Shown: positions 17,589-27,101 of the stretch, in pieces
Numbering within the stretch: the first letter of the stretch is position 1
Layout of the letters: each line of letters begins with the position of its first letter
Source: Acidobacteriota bacterium
Lineage (GTDB): Bacteria > Acidobacteriota > Polarisedimenticolia > J045
Assembly (NCBI GenBank): GCA_030949985.1
Contig: JAUZRX010000058.1
Location: forward strand, 20,486-84,485
DNA: 64,000 nucleotides
Direction: 5' to 3'
Notes under the pieces: model-generated
Told to the model about the DNA's origin: nothing
The model's input: only the letters and a program-made list of their open reading frames with translations
Databases searched by the model: none
Program-made: the position numbers and the translations under genes

Positions 17589-20500
17589 TCAGGGACCTTC
17601 GTTGTCGCAGGGGTTGGATCCTTTCACCAGGTAGAACCAGGTGTCTGCCACGTCACCCTGGTTGCGGTCCTCGTAGTGCAGGGTCGTCGTCGTGCCCAGC
17701 AGGGTGAAGTTTCCGTCCGGAGTGCTGGAGCGGTAGACATTGTAGACCGTCGCGTCGGGAGCCGCGTCCCACGACAGCCGCACGTGGGCCTTGCCCACCA
17801 GGTCTACCCGCACCTGTTGCACCGCCGGCGGCGTGGGCCAGCTCGTGGTCTCCGAGACGGTCACGTGGACGTCGTTGGCGTCCTCGTTGCCGGAGTTGGC
17901 CGGGCCGCTGCCGCAGGTCTCGTCGGTCTCCGCGCGGACCACGTAGTAGAGGGTGCTGTCGGTGGGGGCTGCGGTGTCGTCGTAGGAAAGGGTCGTCACA
18001 CCGCTGGCCACCAGGGTGGAAGCGGAGGGAACGAAAGCGGGGTCGGTGCTGCGGTAGACGTTGTAGCTGCCGCCGCCGCCGGTGCCCCAGGAAACCGCCT
18101 TGTCCCAGGAAACCGTCACGCCGCTGGCGCCGCAGGCGTCGTTGTCCTTGGCGCTGGTGGCTCCGCGGAAGGAGGGGATCGACGAGCAGTCCGAGCAGCT
18201 TCCGAAGTCCGGCAGGCTGCCGTCCTTGAGGATCACGTCGTCGATGGTCCAGCCACCTTCCTGGACCGATCCGTCGGCGCTCTGACGGAACTCCAGGTGG
18301 ACTTGGGGCCTGCCGTCCACCAGGCTGGTCAGGTCGTTGCGCTGCAGGCTGTAGGTGGACTCCCGCAGGGTCGCACCGTCGTTGCGGTAGAGGGGATAGC
18401 CCGGTCCGGCGAAGACCCACAGGGAGGCGTCGTCGGAGCCGTGTACCCGCAGGCGTCTGCGGTAGAGCAGTTCGGTGTGGGTCCAGTTCGTCGCGTCGAG
18501 CACCGGCGAGGAGGCCACCGTGGCCGCGCCGGGCTCGTAGCGACCGGCGTCACTGCCCAGGCCGCTGAGGTCGTCGCCCAGCACGCCCTGGTTGTTGTAG
18601 GCGTCGGCGGGATCACCGCCCAGGCCCTGGGGGCTGTCGACCTCCCACTCGCCCTGGAGGGTCCAGCCGTTGGTGCCGTTCTCGAAGGTCTCGCGGTAGT
18701 ACAGACCGGGGATGTTACCCAGGGCGAAGCGCAAGGGCTGGCCACTGTCGTCGATGGTGGTGGTATTGCCGTAGGCGTCGGTGCTCGAGACCCGGAAGTA
18801 GACCTCCTGGCAGTCGCTGAACTGGTTGAGGGTCACCGAGTGCCCGCCGGTCAGCGAGCTGGAAGAAGATGTCTGGCCCAGCGACGGGGTCGTGCCCCAC
18901 TCCACCACCGTGTCCCCCGGCTCGTCGGTGTTCCAGCGAATCGTCGCCCGCTGGTCGGTGATGGTGTCGACCTGCAAGTCCTTGACCGGGGGACCACCAC
19001 AGTCGGCATCGGCCACGTCGAAGTTGATCGCCGGGCTGCCGCTGCCGTCGTCGGCATCCTCGTAAGTCACCGTGATCACGTCGCCGTCGGAGAGTTGCAG
19101 CAGGCCGTCGCCCGGTGTCGCCGCGCCGGAGACCGTGCTGATGCTCCCGGTGAACTTGGAAGTGTTGACGCCGGTCTCGGTGACGGTGACCAGCTCACCG
19201 GTGGTATCCGTCGAGGAGGTCACCTTCAGGACGGCGGTCTCCACCACCTCGGGATCCGCGTTGAGGTCCAGGTCGGTGACCCGGAAGGTCACCGAATCGG
19301 AGCAGGAGTAGACGGCGTTGTCGATGCGGGCCTGGCCGGCGTGGCAGGGCTGGAGCCCGTCGCCGAAGTCCCCCAGGGTTTCGAAGTGGTAGTAGGCGCC
19401 GGAATTGTCGTCGGCGGCCAGGTTGCCCGCCGGGTCGGTGGACTGCACTTCGTAGTAGTACACCGTGCACTCCGCCAGGCCGGTGAGGGTCACGTCGTGC
19501 TGGGTCACCCCGTTGGCTCCGGTGGCCGTCTGGCTCGGCGGCTTGACCTCACCCCAGATCAGCACCGTGTCGGAGATCTCGTCGGTGTTCCAGCTCACCG
19601 TGGCCTGGGAGCCGGTGATCCCCGACTCGCCCACGTTGCTGATGACGGGGAAGATGCAGTCGGAGGCGGCGGTGTCCTGGCGGGTGACGTTGGTGCCGCC
19701 GGCGCCGTCGTCCGCGTCGATGTACTCGGCGGTCAGCAGATCGCCGTCGGTGGTGCTGAGCAGGCCGTCACCGTTGACCGGACCGGAAGAGGTCGTGGTG
19801 ATGGTGCCCTCGTACTTGCCCGAGCCGGCGGCGGTCTCGTTGAGGATCACCGTCTCGGGAGTGGGCTCCGTGTCGGACCAGACCGTCACCGAGACCGTCG
19901 CCGCGCCCACGTTGGCGTCCGTTACGCGCAGGGTGATCAGGTTGCTGCAGCCGTAGGTGGCCTGGTCGAAGCGCACCTTGCCGGCGAAGGGCTGGGGCGC
20001 GGTCTCGATGCAGGCGGAGACGGGACCGGCGCACTGGGGATTGGTGCCGAAGGCCTGTACCCGGTAGTAGACCGTGAAGTCGTTGATCACTTCGTCATCG
20101 GTGTAAGTGGTCGCGGGGGCTTCGATCCGCGCCAGCGGAGTGTGGCCGCGGTTGCAGCCGATGTCGGTGCGGTGGATCACGTAGCTGCCCGCGTCGGGTA
20201 CCGGGTCCCAGGTCAGCTCGACCGCGTTGGTCGTGGGGTTGGCCGTCACCACGGGGGGCGCCAGGGTGGGGCAGGCGGATTGGCTCTGGTTCTCGGGATC
20301 CGAGGCCAGGCCGCAGGCGATGTCGTGGCGGTCGAAGGCGGCGAAGATGGCCGCCGCGTTGGGAGTGCCGTTGGACAGGTCGCCGTCGTCGTCGTCGGCG
20401 ACCCGCATCCGGTGGTACCACGTGCCGGTGCCGCAACTGTCGGCGTCGGGCAGCGAGCAGTTGTACACGTCGCCGGTGGAGCCGTCCCGGGAGGAGTACC

Positions 20501-22304
20501 ACAGGTATTCGGCGATCTGCCAGGCGCTGGCCTCGTCCCAGCCGGCGGCGGGCAGGTCGCGGGTGGCCAGGTCGTAGATCGCCTCCGAGATGACGTAGCT
20601 CTCGCAGTGGACTTCCTTGCCGCACGGGCCGCCGCCGCCGCCGCAGCGGTCACCGGTGAAGTTGGTGGGAGTCGCCGGGGTGTTCGCCTCGCGGGCCGCC
20701 CAGTCCATGTCGCGAATGCCGGTGCAGGTCAGGCAGTTGTCACCGTAGCCGCTGCAGGTCCGGCCGTCGGCGTAGAAGCCGCGGCCGACGCAGGACTCGC
20801 GGCTCTCGAAGATCGCCACCACGTCGGCGTAGGCCTCCGACGGGTTGTCGTAACCGCCCCCGTCGTTCTGGTCGAAGCCGTGACCCCATTCGTGGGTCAC
20901 CACGCCGTTGATCAGGCTGGTGTTGTTGCAGCCGCCACCTTCCCTGTACATGTTGATGGTGCCGTTCCAGAAGGCGTTGCAGGTACCGCTGACGTTGGAT
21001 CGGCAGTTGACGCGGCCGTTGAGCCAGGAGTTGTCGGGCAGGTAGAAGCGCGCCTTCTGGCCGACCCGGTTCACCGAGTGATACATGGTGCGGGAGGCTT
21101 CGGTATTCCCCGCCGAGGCGCCGGGGGCCACCGTGCAGTTGGGACCCGCGCTCAGGCCGAGGTCCACGTCGTCGTCGCAGACGCCGGGCTCGTCGATCGC
21201 GCCGCAGGTATCGGTGATGTAGTAGTACTGCCCGCTGAGGTTGGTCCGCACCTCCGAGCCCAGGGTGGCGCAGGTGTAGACGCCGAAATCGCCGGTGTAG
21301 ACATCCGCGCCGCCGTCTTCGGCCACGTCGACGAAGGGCATCGGGTAGCCGGCCACCTCGCAGCCGTCGTTGGCGCAGTCGCCGTCGGGAGAGATCGGGT
21401 AGATCGCGCCGCGCACCGCTTCGTAGTGGGTCGAGTCGAAGAAGGCCAGCATCTCGCCGCTGTGGGCGTCGATCTTGGCCACCCAGCGGGCGGGCTCACC
21501 GGGCGCCTGGAGGACGAAGCTCCAGTACAGGCGATGGGTGATGCCCGTACCGCGGTTTCCCGTCCACTCCTGTGCGCCGGCGAGATCGGGGCTGACGGGC
21601 ATCAGGCCCAGGCGTGCGCCTCCCACCATGTGTGCCAGGCCCATCCGGTCGGGGCCCACGTAGGCCTCGAGCACCGCGCGGGCCTCGTCGGCGCTGAGGG
21701 TGGGGGTCAGGGAGATCCGCACCGGGGCCAGGCGGCTGGCTCCGAAACTGACCAGGTTGCCCCGTACCACCTGGAAGTCGTAGTGGGCGCCATCCACCTG
21801 CAGATCGCCGACACGCTGGCGGAAGGTGACGCGGCTGGCGCCCTGGGGATCGAAGCGGCTGGCTGCCGGGTCGAGGACGAGCTGGTCGCCGAGGGGGCCG
21901 AGGAGGTCGGGGTAGCGTTCGATCAGGCGGCGGGCCAGGGCTTCGAGATCGCCGAGCCCGGCGGCCGGGGCACCGGTCAGGTCGTTGCCCGGTCCGGGGA
22001 TCCAGGGCGTCCGGCCCTGGGCCAGGGCCGGCAGGCCGGAACGCGGGTCGAAGCGCAGGCTCCAGCCGGCGCCTTCGTGGGCGCGGAAGGCCTCCCAGGC
22101 GCGTCGGAGGGGATCGGCCTCGCCCAGGGTGCCGATCGGGTGGGTGCGGGTCGAGAGCACCGCTCCCGGATCCGGTTGGGCCAGGTCGTCGAAGACGCTG
22201 GCCTCCGGACGCACGGTCGCTGCCGCCGCGTAAGAGAGGCCCAGCAGCAAGGCCAGCAGGAGGGGAACACAGAACGAGGCACGGCGAACGGGGGGCTTGC
22301 TCAC
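17589..22304 (-). CDS. giant secreted HExxH metalloprotease with FnIII modules
   Basis: 1,571 residues with a signal peptide, an FTP/PepSY-like propeptide (~80-290), then a gluzincin-type catalytic domain: H471-E-W-G-H475 with E490 in NPSEAYADV as likely third zinc ligand. This resembles M4/M36 peptidases, but the HExxH-to-Glu spacing is shorter than in thermolysin. Fibronectin-III-like modules follow (~700-780, ~905-985, ~1120-1200, ~1395-1570). Two copies of a ~110-residue Cys-paired module share the motif DGD..T..Y.DADDG.G. A jelly-roll or LamG-like stretch lies at ~1225-1370. The start is GTG at 22304 with AAGGAGA upstream, and the ribosome site lies in an inverted repeat. Likely an extracellular scavenging enzyme. 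Confidence 0.88.
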   Translation of the reverse strand: MSKPPVRRASFCVPLLLALLLGLSYAAAATVRPEASVFDDLAQPDPGAVLSTRTHPIGTLGEADPLRRAWEAFRAHEGAGWSLRFDPRSGLPALAQGRTPWIPGPGNDLTGAPAAGLGDLEALARRLIERYPDLLGPLGDQLVLDPAASRFDPQGASRVTFRQRVGDLQVDGAHYDFQVVRGNLVSFGASRLAPVRISLTPTLSADEARAVLEAYVGPDRMGLAHMVGGARLGLMPVSPDLAGAQEWTGNRGTGITHRLYWSFVLQAPGEPARWVAKIDAHSGEMLAFFDSTHYEAVRGAIYPISPDGDCANDGCEVAGYPMPFVDVAEDGGADVYTGDFGVYTCATLGSEVRTNLSGQYYYITDTCGAIDEPGVCDDDVDLGLSAGPNCTVAPGASAGNTEASRTMYHSVNRVGQKARFYLPDNSWLNGRVNCRSNVSGTCNAFWNGTINMYREGGGCNNTSLINGVVTHEWGHGFDQNDGGGYDNPSEAYADVVAIFESRESCVGRGFYADGRTCSGYGDNCLTCTGIRDMDWAAREANTPATPTNFTGDRCGGGGGPCGKEVHCESYVISEAIYDLATRDLPAAGWDEASAWQIAEYLWYSSRDGSTGDVYNCSLPDADSCGTGTWYHRMRVADDDDGDLSNGTPNAAAIFAAFDRHDIACGLASDPENQSQSACPTLAPPVVTANPTTNAVELTWDPVPDAGSYVIHRTDIGCNRGHTPLARIEAPATTYTDDEVINDFTVYYRVQAFGTNPQCAGPVSACIETAPQPFAGKVRFDQATYGCSNLITLRVTDANVGAATVSVTVWSDTEPTPETVILNETAAGSGKYEGTITTTSSGPVNGDGLLSTTDGDLLTAEYIDADDGAGGTNVTRQDTAASDCIFPVISNVGESGITGSQATVSWNTDEISDTVLIWGEVKPPSQTATGANGVTQHDVTLTGLAECTVYYYEVQSTDPAGNLAADDNSGAYYHFETLGDFGDGLQPCHAGQARIDNAVYSCSDSVTFRVTDLDLNADPEVVETAVLKVTSSTDTTGELVTVTETGVNTSKFTGSISTVSGAATPGDGLLQLSDGDVITVTYEDADDGSGSPAINFDVADADCGGPPVKDLQVDTITDQRATIRWNTDEPGDTVVEWGTTPSLGQTSSSSSLTGGHSVTLNQFSDCQEVYFRVSSTDAYGNTTTIDDSGQPLRFALGNIPGLYYRETFENGTNGWTLQGEWEVDSPQGLGGDPADAYNNQGVLGDDLSGLGSDAGRYEPGAATVASSPVLDATNWTHTELLYRRRLRVHGSDDASLWVFAGPGYPLYRNDGATLRESTYSLQRNDLTSLVDGRPQVHLEFRQSADGSVQEGGWTIDDVILKDGSLPDFGSCSDCSSIPSFRGATSAKDNDACGASGVTVSWDKAVSWGTGGGGSYNVYRSTDPAFVPSASTLVASGVTTLSYDDTAAPTDSTLYYVVRAETDETCGSGPANSGNEDANDVHVTVSETTSWPTPPAVQQVRVDLVGKAHVRLSWDAAPDATVYNVYRSSTPDGNFTLLGTTTTLHYEDRNQGDVADTWFYLVKGSNPCDNEGP

Positions 22305-22717
22305 GACCGGATCTCCTTGGCGGCCGGCATCCCGGCCAAGGTGCGTGTGGCGTAGCGGAACTGCGGGCGAATTACGATGGCCGAAAAGGCGCGGACGAAA
22401 ACGAACAAAAACGAGGCAGGCCGAACCCTCGCCTCCCGCCGCAGCATGCCTCGATGCCCCGGCGAAGGTCCTGGGCGACCCCCGCTTTCTAGTTTTCGCG
22501 ATGCGCCTCCACGGACCCTCTTCGCCCCGATTCTGCTCCCTGCTATACGGCTTTTCCGGGCTCCGTTCAAGGAAAAGCCCCCGGACCCGCTGGGGGCGCG
22601 GGGGGAGGGGGGGCGCGCCGGGAAGGGCGATCGAGACGCCGGCGCGGCCGGCCGGGAGGGTCGGGGAAGAGGGTAGAATGCTCCCCGGTCGGCCCTCGGC
22701 CGGTGGCGGGAGGAGGC
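22305..22717. other. 413-bp divergent intergenic region
   Basis: The region lies between the metalloprotease and propeller lipoprotein genes and must hold both promoters. I see no convincing gene in it. It contains the inverted repeat at 22315-22341, an A-rich patch near 22383-22415, and a poly-G patch near 22600-22620. No clear -35/-10 pair stands out. Confidence 0.6.
22313..22341 (-). promoter_or_regulatory. hairpin overlapping the metalloprotease ribosome site
   Basis: CCTTGGC (22315-22321) is complementary to GCCAAGG (22335-22341), with an inner CGG/CCG pairing. On the minus-strand mRNA the AAGGAG ribosome site of the metalloprotease (22318-22313) overlaps the 3' arm, so folding would hide part of it. 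Translation control is an inference. Confidence 0.4.
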
Positions 22718-23599
22718 ATGTCGGTGCGGCGGATCATCGCGGGTGCGCTTTTTCTGGGTCTGTCCTGGGGGGGGATCACCGCTTGCGCCGGCCGGCCGGC
22801 GGGTGAGGTCCGGCAGCTCTGGCGGCTCGACGATGCCGGCCTGTCGACTCCCGAATCGGTGCTCTGGGATCCCCGGGCCGACGTCTACCTGGTGAGCAAC
22901 ATCGTCGGCTCGCCCTCGGACGAGGACGGTGACGCCTTCATCGCCCGGGTCTCCCCCGACGGCAAGGTGGCCGCACTCAGGTGGATCGACTCCCGCGGCG
23001 CGGGCGTGCGACTCGACGCCCCCAAGGGGATGGCCCTGGTGGGCGACAGCCTGTGGGTGGCGGACATCCATTCCGTGCGGCGTTTCGACCGGGTCAGCGG
23101 CGCTCCACAAGGCAGCGTTCCCATCGCGGACTCCGTCTTCCTCAACGATCTCTGCCCCGATGGGCGAGGCGGGGTCTATGTCAGCGACAGCGGTACCGGG
23201 CGCGTCTACCAGGTGGACGCCGACGGCGCCGTACGGCTGGTGGTGGAGGATCCGCGCCTGAACCAGCCCAATGGATTGCTCGACACGGCCGGGGGCCTGG
23301 TGGTGCTGAGCTTTGGTGGAGAGCAGGCTTTCCGCCTGACGGCCGGGGGTGAGCTGGTGCCGTGGGCCTCCCTGCCCGCGGCGGGTCTCGATGGCGTGGT
23401 GGCGGCGGGGGACGGGAGCCTGATCGTCTCGAGCTGGAAAGGGCGGGCGCTCTACCGGATCGACGCGAACGGCCGCAGCGAAGTCCTCGTCTCGGGCCTG
23501 GCCGCGCCAGCCGACATCGGCTGGGATGCCTCACGCAGCGCCGTGCTGGTGCCGCTGTTCACGGACGACGCGGTGATCGCCCTGCAGGTCACGGAGTAG
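22718..23599 (+). CDS. SMP-30/NHL-like beta-propeller lipoprotein
   Basis: A 293-residue protein with a lipoprotein signal (lipobox ITAC near residue 20-25). The rest reads as a six-bladed propeller of the SMP-30/gluconolactonase or NHL type: TPESVLWDPRADVYLVSN, APKGMALVGDSLWVAD, FLNDLCPDGRGGVYVSD, LNQPNGLLDTAGGLVVLS, GVVAAGDGSLIVSSW. The ATG at 22718 is preferred over an in-frame GTG at 22703 because GGGAGG lies four bases upstream. Enzymatic activity cannot be told from the sequence. It converges on the subtilase gene with a 22-base gap. Confidence 0.82.
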   Translation: MSVRRIIAGALFLGLSWGGITACAGRPAGEVRQLWRLDDAGLSTPESVLWDPRADVYLVSNIVGSPSDEDGDAFIARVSPDGKVAALRWIDSRGAGVRLDAPKGMALVGDSLWVADIHSVRRFDRVSGAPQGSVPIADSVFLNDLCPDGRGGVYVSDSGTGRVYQVDADGAVRLVVEDPRLNQPNGLLDTAGGLVVLSFGGEQAFRLTAGGELVPWASLPAAGLDGVVAAGDGSLIVSSWKGRALYRIDANGRSEVLVSGLAAPADIGWDASRSAVLVPLFTDDAVIALQVTE

Positions 23600-23621
23600 C
23601 CCGCCGCCCAGGGGCCATTTC

Positions 23622-26600
23622 CTACGGCAGGGTGTCGGAGGTGCCGGCGGCGTTGGTCGCCAGCACCAGCCAGGCATGGAACGGTGGCTGCGGGTCGGCG
23701 GCGCCGGCGTCGATCCAGGACAACACGGGGGCCGGGTCGACCACCTCGTCCCGGGGCTGCCAGCCGCCGCTGGGAGTTTCGGACCGGTGGATCGTGTAAC
23801 TCTCCGCCTCCCCGTGGCCGGGGTCGGCCGCCGGGCGTTGCCAGGTCAGTTCCACGTCGCCGGCCTGGCGTTGGAGGCGGAGGGTCCGGATCGGTGCCGG
23901 CGGAGGATTCCACGTCTCGCACAGGGGGTCCCACCAGCTCAACGCGTCGATGGCCGCCTCGATGATGTTACCCGTGGCCGGCCCGTCGGCGGCCGCGACG
24001 CGGAGCTGGGTTTCCGCGCTGGGCGCGATGAACTCCGCCACGCGGAAGCTCACCTCGGTCCAGCGGGGAGCCGAGTCGTTCGTGCCGAGCCGCTCGAGGA
24101 GGACCTCGGGTGCCGTGGAGGACTTGCGAATCGACAACTCGAAGTAATCTCCCGCGTCCTCGCCCGTGTCCCGGTTGGCGAACCATCGCTCGAGTGTCAG
24201 CCGCGCTTCGGGGTGGGCCGACAGGTCGACAGGCGCCGAGCGGGCGACGACCACGCCGTCGTCCACGTCATCGACCCCCGCCTGGCCGCCGGGGTTGGGT
24301 GCGGTGTACAGGCAGCGCAGCCCCGGGTCCGGGCTGGCGTCGTCTTCCGGTTGGTAGTCGGTGCCCACCGGATCGCCCACCACCCAGTCGCCGCTCACCG
24401 CGTCGCTCTCTTCCGGCACGTGCCGCCAGCCCGTGGTCCCCTCGAAGTCGTCGGTGGCGAAGACCTCCCGGCGGCCCGTCGGCAGGGTCAGGTCTTCCCG
24501 GCGCTGGTAACCCTCGGCGCGGTAGGTCAGGCGCAGTGTCACCGGTTCGGTGCAGGGATGGTCCAGGGCCAGGTGGATTCTCAGGTGAGGGGGGCTCGAG
24601 AGGGCCTGCCGGCCACCGGCCAGGTCCGGAAAAACCGTCGTCGCCCGGGGTACGTCCACGGTGGCGGTCAGGCTGGTCAACTCGGCCGTCACGCCTGTGG
24701 CCGGGCTGTCGCCGCTGTTGAGCAGGGTCAACGGGAGGTCCGCCCATTCGCCGGGCTCCAGCACGCCGTCTCCGTTTCCGCCAACGGCGTCATCGATGAT
24801 CAGCTCCATCCGCTCGAGGACCACACCGGAGGCGGGCAGTCGCCCGGTGACCACCATTGCGTAGCCCTGGCCGGCTTCGGCGATCACCCGCGGGACGACC
24901 CGCAGGATCCAGTTTCCCGCCCGGGGCGTTTCGATGCGCACCACTTCCACGTTGTTCCGCGCGTCGGCGACTCCGCCGGGAACCGAGAAACCACCGCTGA
25001 AGTTGTTGCCCCGGTAGAGGGTGCCGTCAGGCGCCTGCACCTCCAGGTCGAGGTCGTTGACCAGGTTGAGGGCCGCGGCGGGAGTGGAGGGGAAGTCGGT
25101 CCAGCTCAGCACGACCTTCAGTGGTCGGCGGTCGTCGAGCACCTCGATCACCGCCTCGTCGGGGCTCTCCCCCGACGTGCTGAATCGGTCGATCGCATCG
25201 GTCACGTGCAGACGGAGGGGGTCGTCGGCCAGGTAGAGCACGTCGTCGAGCAGGATCCTGCCCCAGCCCTGGTCGTCGGAGGGAGGGGGGGGGCTGAGTT
25301 CTTCCATCGGCCTGGCCGAGGCGATCAGGGCCGCCTTGAGCAGAGCGGCGCTGGCCGACAGGGCGTCGGACAGGCTCTCCCGGCCCGTGGGGTAGAAGCC
25401 CTTTTCGAAGTACTCGCGTACCAGGGCGGCGAGGCCCGCCGCGGTCGGGGTGGCCATCGATGTGCCACTCATGGAGATCGTCGAGCAGTTGTCGGTCTCG
25501 ACGCTGCCGTCCGCGTCGGCGGAGATCACTCCGGCCCCGGGAGCCGTCACGTCGGGTTTGATGCGTCCGTCCTCGGTCCGGCCCCGGGAAGAGAACGAAG
25601 CCATGGCGCCGGCCGACGCGCCGTGAGCGGTGGCCCCCACCGCCACCACGTTCTTGGCCGTGGCGGGGCTCCCCACGGTGTTCGGTCCGGGGCCCGAGTT
25701 GCCCGCGGCGAAGAGCAGCAGGAAGTCGGGGTGTTCCCACATGAAGGCGTCGGCGTCGGCGGAACCTTCGGAATAGATGTTCGGCGGCGAGAAGTTCTCC
25801 CGGTCGCCCCAGGAGTTGGTGTGGATTCGCGCCCCCTGCCGGTAGGCCTGGAGGAAGAAGGGTTGCAGGTCGGCGGCCGGGCAGCCGATGGCGGGAAGGT
25901 CGGCGCAGTCGTCCACCTGGTAGCCCCCGTCCTGGATCACCAGGCTGGCCCGGGGCGCCATGCCGTCCCCGGGGTCCCGCAGGCCCACCGTGGCCAGGTC
26001 GTCGGCGGCCACCGATCCGGCCACGTGGGTGCCGTGGCCCTGGCTGTCCCAGTCGGCGGGGTTGGCCGGGTCGTCCTGGTTCCAGAGGAAATCCACGATG
26101 CGGACTTTGCGCTGGGCCGGGTCGGGGGCGCCGGGGTCCGTGCCCAGGGCCACCGGAGGCAGGCCCAGCAGGTCGTCTCGAAAAAAGCACATGTCGGCGT
26201 CGAGGCCCGTGTCGAAGACGGCCACCACCTGGCCCTGGCCCAGCAGGCCCGCGTCGTGGATCGGCGTCGCCTGTCCGCCGTCGAGACCGGACTGGCCGAC
26301 CCACGCCGAGGCGTCGTTGAGCAGGCGGTAGCTCGGCCGGCGACCGATCCACAGCACCTCCTCCCATTTCGCCCACTCGGAGCGCAGTGCGGCGATACGT
26401 GCCGGTGTCGCGAGGAAGACCAGCCGGGCCCCGCGGGGGGCGCTGCCCGACCGGGGCGGCGCCAGCCCCGGCACGTCGATGCCCTGGCGTCGGAGGCGCC
26501 GGAGGAGAGGGGCGGGGTCGAGATCGGGGAACATTTCGATCACCACCGGAATCCGTCGCCGGGGATCGTCCGCCTGCACTGCGGCAAGCTCCGGGGCCAG

Positions 26601-26960
26601 GCGCAAGCCGGGGTGGAAGGGCGCCAGCCAGGCCACCTCCGGCAAGGCCCGCACGGCCTCCAGGCGTCCCGGTGCCAGGGTGGCGATCAGGGAGCGGGGG
26701 CCGAGCCAGGCGGCCACCCGGGCTCCCGCGTTTTCGAGACGAGTCCGCGCCGCCGGGGAGGGCGGCGCCGCCAGCCGCAACAACACGCCCCCGCCGGCGG
26801 TCAACGCCGCCGGTTCCCGGCGCAGGCCCGCGTCCAGGCCTCCGCTGTCGTCGGGACCGGCCAGGTGGCCGCTGCGCAGGGTGATACCGTCGTCGGTGGC
26901 GAAACAGGGGGCAGGGGAGAGCACGCCGAGCAGAGCGACGGCCGTCAGCAGCGAACGCAT
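23622..26960 (-). CDS. secreted subtilisin-like serine protease (S8), multidomain
   Basis: 1,112 residues with a signal peptide, a ~200-residue N-terminal proregion, and a catalytic domain with the triad D250 (AVFDTGLDAD), H312 (GHGTHVAGS) and S501 (MSGTSMATP), plus the oxyanion Asn in FAAGNSG. Downstream are a P-domain-like jelly roll (~600-720), a CARDB-like module (NGDGVLEPGEWADLPLTLLN, ~730-840), a LamG-like stretch, and a C-terminal FnIII-like module (VELTWQRPA...YTIHRSE) similar to those in the metalloprotease at 17589-22304. It is divergent from the propeller-amidohydrolase gene. Likely extracellular protein degradation. Confidence 0.92.
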   Translation of the reverse strand: MRSLLTAVALLGVLSPAPCFATDDGITLRSGHLAGPDDSGGLDAGLRREPAALTAGGGVLLRLAAPPSPAARTRLENAGARVAAWLGPRSLIATLAPGRLEAVRALPEVAWLAPFHPGLRLAPELAAVQADDPRRRIPVVIEMFPDLDPAPLLRRLRRQGIDVPGLAPPRSGSAPRGARLVFLATPARIAALRSEWAKWEEVLWIGRRPSYRLLNDASAWVGQSGLDGGQATPIHDAGLLGQGQVVAVFDTGLDADMCFFRDDLLGLPPVALGTDPGAPDPAQRKVRIVDFLWNQDDPANPADWDSQGHGTHVAGSVAADDLATVGLRDPGDGMAPRASLVIQDGGYQVDDCADLPAIGCPAADLQPFFLQAYRQGARIHTNSWGDRENFSPPNIYSEGSADADAFMWEHPDFLLLFAAGNSGPGPNTVGSPATAKNVVAVGATAHGASAGAMASFSSRGRTEDGRIKPDVTAPGAGVISADADGSVETDNCSTISMSGTSMATPTAAGLAALVREYFEKGFYPTGRESLSDALSASAALLKAALIASARPMEELSPPPPSDDQGWGRILLDDVLYLADDPLRLHVTDAIDRFSTSGESPDEAVIEVLDDRRPLKVVLSWTDFPSTPAAALNLVNDLDLEVQAPDGTLYRGNNFSGGFSVPGGVADARNNVEVVRIETPRAGNWILRVVPRVIAEAGQGYAMVVTGRLPASGVVLERMELIIDDAVGGNGDGVLEPGEWADLPLTLLNSGDSPATGVTAELTSLTATVDVPRATTVFPDLAGGRQALSSPPHLRIHLALDHPCTEPVTLRLTYRAEGYQRREDLTLPTGRREVFATDDFEGTTGWRHVPEESDAVSGDWVVGDPVGTDYQPEDDASPDPGLRCLYTAPNPGGQAGVDDVDDGVVVARSAPVDLSAHPEARLTLERWFANRDTGEDAGDYFELSIRKSSTAPEVLLERLGTNDSAPRWTEVSFRVAEFIAPSAETQLRVAAADGPATGNIIEAAIDALSWWDPLCETWNPPPAPIRTLRLQRQAGDVELTWQRPAADPGHGEAESYTIHRSETPSGGWQPRDEVVDPAPVLSWIDAGAADPQPPFHAWLVLATNAAGTSDTLP

Positions 26961-27101
26961 GGGTAGCCTCCGCGACCGCTTCCGGCCGCCATGGGGGTCG
27001 GCTCCAAGATACCGTGATTCACCGGCGGCGCCCGCGGGCTGCTAGCATGGTCGGCCGTCGCGGCGGCGGGAAGGGGGTCGTCGCGGGAAAGGTGACGATT
27101 C

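Noticed and set aside
17676..22355. Plus-strand open frame of ~1,559 codons over the metalloprotease gene
   Set aside because: Val/Gly/Arg-rich repetitive product with no domains; the minus-strand protein has a signal peptide, HExxH and FnIII motifs.
23676..26966. Plus-strand open frame of ~1,096 codons over the subtilase gene
   Set aside because: No recognisable motif; the minus-strand catalytic triad is clear.
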